DNA of 64,000 nucleotides from Uloborus plumipes (taxonomy: Eukaryota; Arthropoda; Arachnida; Araneae; Uloboridae): positions 1-64,000 of the forward strand of contig JAXGGA010000460.1 of assembly GCA_038373865.1 (NCBI GenBank). Direction: 5' to 3'. A program made the translations under genes and the position numbers. Within the stretch, counting starts at the first letter, position 1; each line of letters starts with the position of its first letter. The notes beneath the pieces are model-generated. The model saw only the letters and a program-made list of their open reading frames with translations, was not told the origin of the DNA and did no database searches. Below are positions 59,315-64,000 of the stretch, piece after piece.

Positions 59315-61465
59315 CTTAATATTTTATGAAATCCAATGCACAAGTTTGATACAGAAATTTAGTGCCAAGAAGTTAAATAAAAAATGAAGATTTTTTCTAC
59401 ATTATATTTCTTTTCGAAAAAGGGCAAAGGCACGTAAATATCTCTTTAACTATTTTAAAATATTTTCCCGTTTAATTTTTAAAAACATCAGGAACTCAAA
59501 AGCTATTAGGACAATTAATAAAATTTTTAATGTAGAAAAACATCCTTAATAGTTCTTAAACCCCAAATAATTCAGTTTGATTCAAAAGTTTAGAGCTTAA
59601 TAGTTTAGTAAAAAATGATAACTTCCTTTCTAAATATATTTCTTTTCAAAAAACGGGTAAAGGTACGTAATTATATATTCACCTAATTTAAATTATTTGA
59701 CTGTTTAATTTTTGAAAAGCAGAGGAATCCAAGACTGTTGAGGCAAAATTGCAGTTTTTAATCTAGCAAACACCCTTAATATTTAATGAACCCCAAATGA
59801 ACAAGTTTGATTCAAAAATTTAGCAAGTTTGATTCAAAGATTTATTTTTAAATATATTATATTTCTTTTCACAGAAGTGCACAGGTAGGTAACTATAAAG
59901 TCAGATATTTTAAAATAGTGTATTGTTTAATTTTTGAAAACCTGAAATGTGAAAAAGCCATTAGAAAAATAAGTGTTGTTTTTAATATCTTAAATATCAT
60001 ATTATTAGATTCAAATGAAGTATGATACAGTTAAGTGTCTGAAATTTTAATGAAAAATCAGCATGTTTTTTTTTTTTTTTTCGAAGAAGTTTAAATTGCC
60101 CATAACTACATATTTAGCTATTTTTAAATGTTTGACCGTCTCATTTTTGAAAACCTGACGAACCCAAAGCTATTAAGACAATAAGTGCAGTTTTTAATCT
60201 AGCAAACATCCTTAATTTATAATGAACACCAAATCAACTAGTTTGATTCAAAAGTTTAGTTCCAAGAAGGTTCAATGAAAAATAAAGTTTTTTTTTTAAA
60301 TATATATTGTATTTCTTTTCAAAGAAGTGTAAAAGCATTGAACTATATCTTTAGCTATTTTTAAATACTGACTGACTAGTTTTTTAAACCCTGAAGAATT
60401 AAAAAGCTATTGCGGCAATAAGTGCAGTTTTAAATCTAGCACAAATATCCTTAATATTTCATTGGCCCCAAATAAAAGAGTTTAATAGAGAAGTTTAGTG
60501 TCTAGAAGTAAAATGGAGAATGAGGAATTTTCAAATTGTAAATTTATTTTCGAAAATGGATAAAGGCACGTAACTATTTTAAAATATTTAGCTATTTTAA
60601 AATAGTTACTAGGAATTTTAACATGTTTAGCTATTTTAAATTATTTGACAGTCTAATTTTTAAAAAGCTAAAAATTTTCAAAGCTGTTACGGCAATAAGT
60701 ATTGCGGTTTTTAGTTGCAACACCCTCAAAACTAAACGAACCTCAAATGAGCAAGTTTGATACTGAAGTTTAATGCCCAAAAGTTTAATAAAAAATAAGG
60801 ATTTTTTTATATTACATTTCTTTTTAAAAAAGGACAAAAGCACTTAACTATATCTTTAGTTATTTTAAAATATTTTTTCGTTGAATTTTTAAAAACCTGA
60901 GGAGTTCCAAAGCTACTAAGATAATAAATAAAGTTATCACTATAGAAAAACATAATTAATATTTCATAAACCGCAAATGATCCTGTTCGATACAAAGGTT
61001 TAGTGCCTAGAAGTTTCATAAAAATAAAAAAATAAAAATATTATATTTTTTTTACAAAAGGGAAAAGTCACGTAATTATATCTTTACTTATTTTAAGAAC
61101 ATTTCACAGTTTACTTTTGAAAAACTTGATTAATTCAAAGATATTAAGGCAATAAGTGCAGTTTTTAATCTCGCAAACATGCTTATCATTTCATGAACCC
61201 AAATGAACAAGTTTGATTCATTAATGCCTGTAAGTTAAACGAAAAATGAAGCTTTTTTAAATAGTATATTTATTTTTTAGAAGAAGGGAAAAAGACACGT
61301 AACTATAGATTTATGTATTTTAAAATGTTTGATAGTCTCATTTTTGAAAACCTGAGGAATTCCAAAGCTATTTCGGCAGTAAGTGCAGTTTTCAATATCG
61401 CAAACACCCTTAATATTTCATGAACCCCAAATGAACAAGTTTGATACAGAAGTTTAATGCCTGGA
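59315..61465 (+). repeat. Satellite array, 225-230 bp monomer
   Basis: About nine diverged monomers. Recurrent words in order: GCAATAAGTGCAGTTTTTAA, TCTAGCAAACATCCTTAATA, TGAACCCCAAATGAACAAGT, TTGATTCAAAAGTTTAG, TATATTTCTTTTC, GGCACGTAACTATATCTTTA, GCTATTTTAAAATATTTGAC and ATTTTTGAAAACCTGAGGAA. Later spacings of the CAAGTTTGAT word are about 225-230 bp. Frames across it are chance. Confidence 0.88.
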
Positions 61466-62161
61466 ACTGACCGCTAATGGGAAAATCATCTAGCGAAATG
61501 GAATGATGATAGTTGTGCCCATGGCTTTAACGGTCAGTGTTTTAAAGCACGAGCCCTCTGACGCGAATATCCATTAATTATGCATACGAAACTCAAAATG
61601 CAATACCTCCCAATTAGAACTGTGAATTTAAATCATGCTGGCGATGCGGGGTCTCTAACTAATGATAGCTATACGTTGATAACTTGTTATCCGAGCTAGT
61701 GTTACAATTTCTGCAACATTAGAGTCCATCTTGAATTTAAATTACGCTTCGTAATCTAGGGATTTGCTTAAGGATTTAATGCACGCATAATGTACTAATA
61801 ACTGTAAATCCTTAGCAAACAGACGCGATTTCTAAAGGAGTATGTTTTGCGTGTTGGGAAAAGCCGAGTGCTTACACCAAATACTTGGTTCGGATGCATC
61901 ACTAAGCAGAGTACGTGCCAAATGGCATTTACTCGTAGAAATTCTGAACGTGTGATTTTTCAAGGTAGAACAAAAAATAAGGTACAAATAGTCACTTTAT
62001 AAATAACTTTGTATTATGTAATTTCATATATTTATAATACTGAAAGAAATGTGTGGTATTTTATTTTAATATTATCAGAGGGAACTTTCTCACATATACA
62101 ACGGAAATAATTTACTAAACAAGCTTATTGCAAAAAAAAAAAAAAAAAATGACATAAACAT
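61466..62161. other. Sharp change to higher-complexity sequence
   Basis: From CTGACCGCTAATGGGAAAAT the text becomes less AT-rich and non-repetitive to about 61930. An imperfect hairpin TGCTTAAGGATTTA (61768) / TAAATCCTTAGCA (61806) lies within. No coding frame or RNA box recognised. Confidence 0.4.
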
Positions 62162-62920
62162 TAGGGTGAGTCGAAAAAATCGATTTTTTTATTTCGAAAT
62201 CGCATTACCTCTCAAAAGTTGTGGTTTAGTATCCACAACTTGGGAAAAATAAGAAAAAAAATCTAAGTTGACGTCTTGGTTCGCGCATGAGGCTCAAAGT
62301 TGGAAAAAATATGTTAAAAATGGAAATTTTCAAAAAGAAAAAAGAAAAAAAAAACTGTAACTTTTTATAATGCAAATACCATAAGCTGTAAATATTTTGT
62401 GCATTTTTAATCTAAAAAAATATTTTATAGCTTTTACATACGATCTTTAGTTTGCACATCAGCCTTAAATTGGGCTAAAATCGCCTACAATGTCAAATTT
62501 CGAAAATATCGATTTTTTTTATTTCGAAATCGCATTACCTCTCAAAAGTTGTGGTTTGGTATCCAAAATTTGGGAAAAATAAATAAAAAATCTAAGTTGA
62601 CTACTTCGGTTCGCGCATGAGGCTCAAAGTTGGAAAATATATGCTAAAAATGGAAATTTTCAAAAAATAATTTGAAAAAAAAAGTAATTTTTTTTCTATC
62701 GAAACTGCTTTAAATTGTTAGTAGATAACATAAGTTGAACCCAAAAAATTATATATAACTTTTAGAAGATACATTCTGTTTGTGCATAAGGCTCAAGATA
62801 TGAAAAAAAAATGTCAAAAACTGAACCAGAACGCACTATGTCGGCGCTGTGCCGGTATATTTTTGTTCTACAGCCGACTTTTCTAGACATTACACATATT
62901 CTAGGAGACAGTTCAAAGTC

Positions 62921-64000
62921 CCTGCAGTCTGCACTCCCTTTGGTTGTCACTTAGTCAGCTAGACCCGCCAAACAAACAGCATCTTTAATTAGCAACTGAA
63001 AGTGAATCAAAAAGTGCAGCGTGTTTAGCTTTGGGTGAGTTTTTTTTTTTTGTAACTTTATAGCATATTTTTATGCTCAAGTTTTGTTATACTGTTCTCC
63101 GTTCTCCGAATAATAAATAATGGAACCCGGAAAACTTCTAAACGTTTAATTATTTGTCCGTTTTTTGGTGTACCGAAAGGGTTAAGTCAAAGTGTTTTAA
63201 CCACATGTGCAGATGTGTTGTTAGCTTGCTTTGAAGAAAAATCGCAATCTGTAAAAGGCGAACCTTTTTCAAGGATTTCAGATTGCATAGCTCATAGAAG
63301 AAATTTACTGCAAAGCTTCTATACCAACGGTCAGTCATGTACGTATTGTAAAATTGATAAAGGATTACCATAATACTACACTTTGAGAAAGTCATTTAGT
63401 CGTGATAAAGATAAATTGAACTTCAAGACAAAACTCAATCATTTTGTTAATTAAGCGAAGTCTAAACTTTTTGACGTTGCTTCTTTCAGGTGTGCAATGA
63501 ATTTTTCGTGTTCTTGTGCTAAAAAGCCAATCTCTTGTAGATGTACACTATACATCTGTACATTGGTATAGAACGCACATTGGTATTACCACTGTACATT
63601 GGTATAGAAGCTTTGCAGTAAATTTCTGCTATTTAAGCAGATATGCAATCTGAAATCCTTGAAAAAGGTTCGCCTTTTACAGATTGCGATTTTTCTTCAA
63701 AACAAGTTAACAACACATCTGCACATGTGGGTAAAACACTTTGACTTAACCCTTTCGGTGCACCAAAAAACGGACAAACAATTAAACGTTTAGAAGTTTT
63801 CCGGGGTTCCATTATTTATTAGTCGGAGAACGGAGAACAGTATAACAAAACTTGAGCATAAAAATATACTATAAAGTTACAAAAAAAACTCACCCAAAGC
63901 TAAACACGCTGTACTTTTTGATCCACTTTCAGTTGCTAATTAAAGATACTGTTTGTTTGGCGGGTCTAGCTGACTAAGTGACAACCAAAGGGAGTGCAGA
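62921..64000. repeat. Palindrome, arms of at least 400 bp, cut by the window end
   Basis: Left arm 62925-63330 and right arm 63603-64000 are near-perfect inverted copies (TGGTTGTCACTTAGTCAGCT and its complement; CGCAATCTGTAAAAGGCGAA and its complement). Spacer 63331-63602. The right arm is still matching at the last base, so it continues outside. Confidence 0.92.
63056..63373 (+). pseudogene. Unassigned protein-like frame in palindrome arm
   Basis: An open frame of 105 residues without an obvious start. The last 70 or so look protein-like: KRLIICPFFGVPKGLSQS, TTCADVLLACFEEKSQSVKG and CTYCKIDKGLP before a stop. A possible splice donor GGTGAGT lies upstream at about 63033. A pyrimidine tract with CAG at about 63490 precedes a short Cys-rich frame (MNFSCSCAKKPISCRCT), which could be a following exon. 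The Cys-rich text recalls CXC-type segments of some transposon proteins; this is a weak impression. The same frame in the inverted right arm has a stop. Confidence 0.35.

Larger units (their letters stand above)
62162..64000 (+). mobile_element. hAT-like element, left part; runs off the window
   Basis: TAGGGTGAGTCGAAAAAATC resembles the tip of the 42640 element. A segment ATTTCGAAATCGCATTACCT.. of about 165 bp is duplicated in tandem (62191 and 62521, offset 330). Downstream lie a palindrome and a protein-like frame. The right end and target duplication are outside the window, so the family is tentative. Confidence 0.45.

Noticed and set aside
59315..61465. CRISPR or coding tandem repeat
   Set aside because: Monomers of about 225-230 bp, diverged throughout, no constant repeat with variable spacer and no shared frame; satellite DNA.

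Overview
The window is AT-rich (by eye about 70% A+T), intron-like, gene-poor animal DNA. No intact host gene, rRNA or tRNA gene could be supported. The content is a dense, nested set of transposons: Tc1 elements, piggyBac-type derivatives, Helitron, hAT-like foldbacks, tRNA-derived SINEs, Penelope-like tails, MITEs and satellite DNA. The style of the Tc1 transposases and SINEs fits an arthropod, possibly a spider or other chelicerate. That assignment is inference from memory of such genomes, not proof.

0-10 kb: five copies of a palindromic ACTGTAAAA-type repeat recur through the window (first three here). There is an antisense SINE, a piggyBac-type mini-element that keeps only the cysteine-rich C-terminal exon and sits inside an older MITE, and a 659 bp palindromic element. 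10-13 kb: a 2.3 kb element with GGG ends and a 4 bp target duplication carries four copies of a GGGGACGGAAATGACA word and an unrecognised coding remnant. 14-32 kb: a second piggyBac derivative keeps only an N-terminal fragment; several MITEs, a SINE and two copies of one 480 bp MITE follow.

36-48 kb: a decayed Tc1 element; a 1.9 kb non-autonomous Helitron with two related TAA-target MITEs inserted in it; a 3.5 kb hAT-like palindromic element with 8 bp target duplications; and a nearly intact Tc1 element whose transposase has a single in-frame stop. 49-56 kb: a TTAA MITE and a 3.5 kb palindrome whose arms hold about 146 bp tandem units; one arm shows a three-unit higher-order amplification. 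56-61.5 kb: a 225-230 bp satellite split by a 2.3 kb GGG-ended element with six copies of a CGTGACTCACGTTACA word. 62-64 kb: a hAT-like left end and a palindrome running off the window.

The most promising undescribed signal is the pair of GGG-ended elements (10379-12724 and 57010-59314). They have similar sizes, 4 bp target duplications, reiterated 16-mers private to each element, and minus-strand coding remnants. A second cross-cutting signal is that all seven perfect CRE octamers (TGACGTCA) I found lie inside MITEs, and one GGG-ended element carries six AP-1 heptamers, so bZIP sites look concentrated in mobile DNA here. There is no operon or pathway: apart from two small unassigned frames, every recognisable coding remnant belongs to a transposon.
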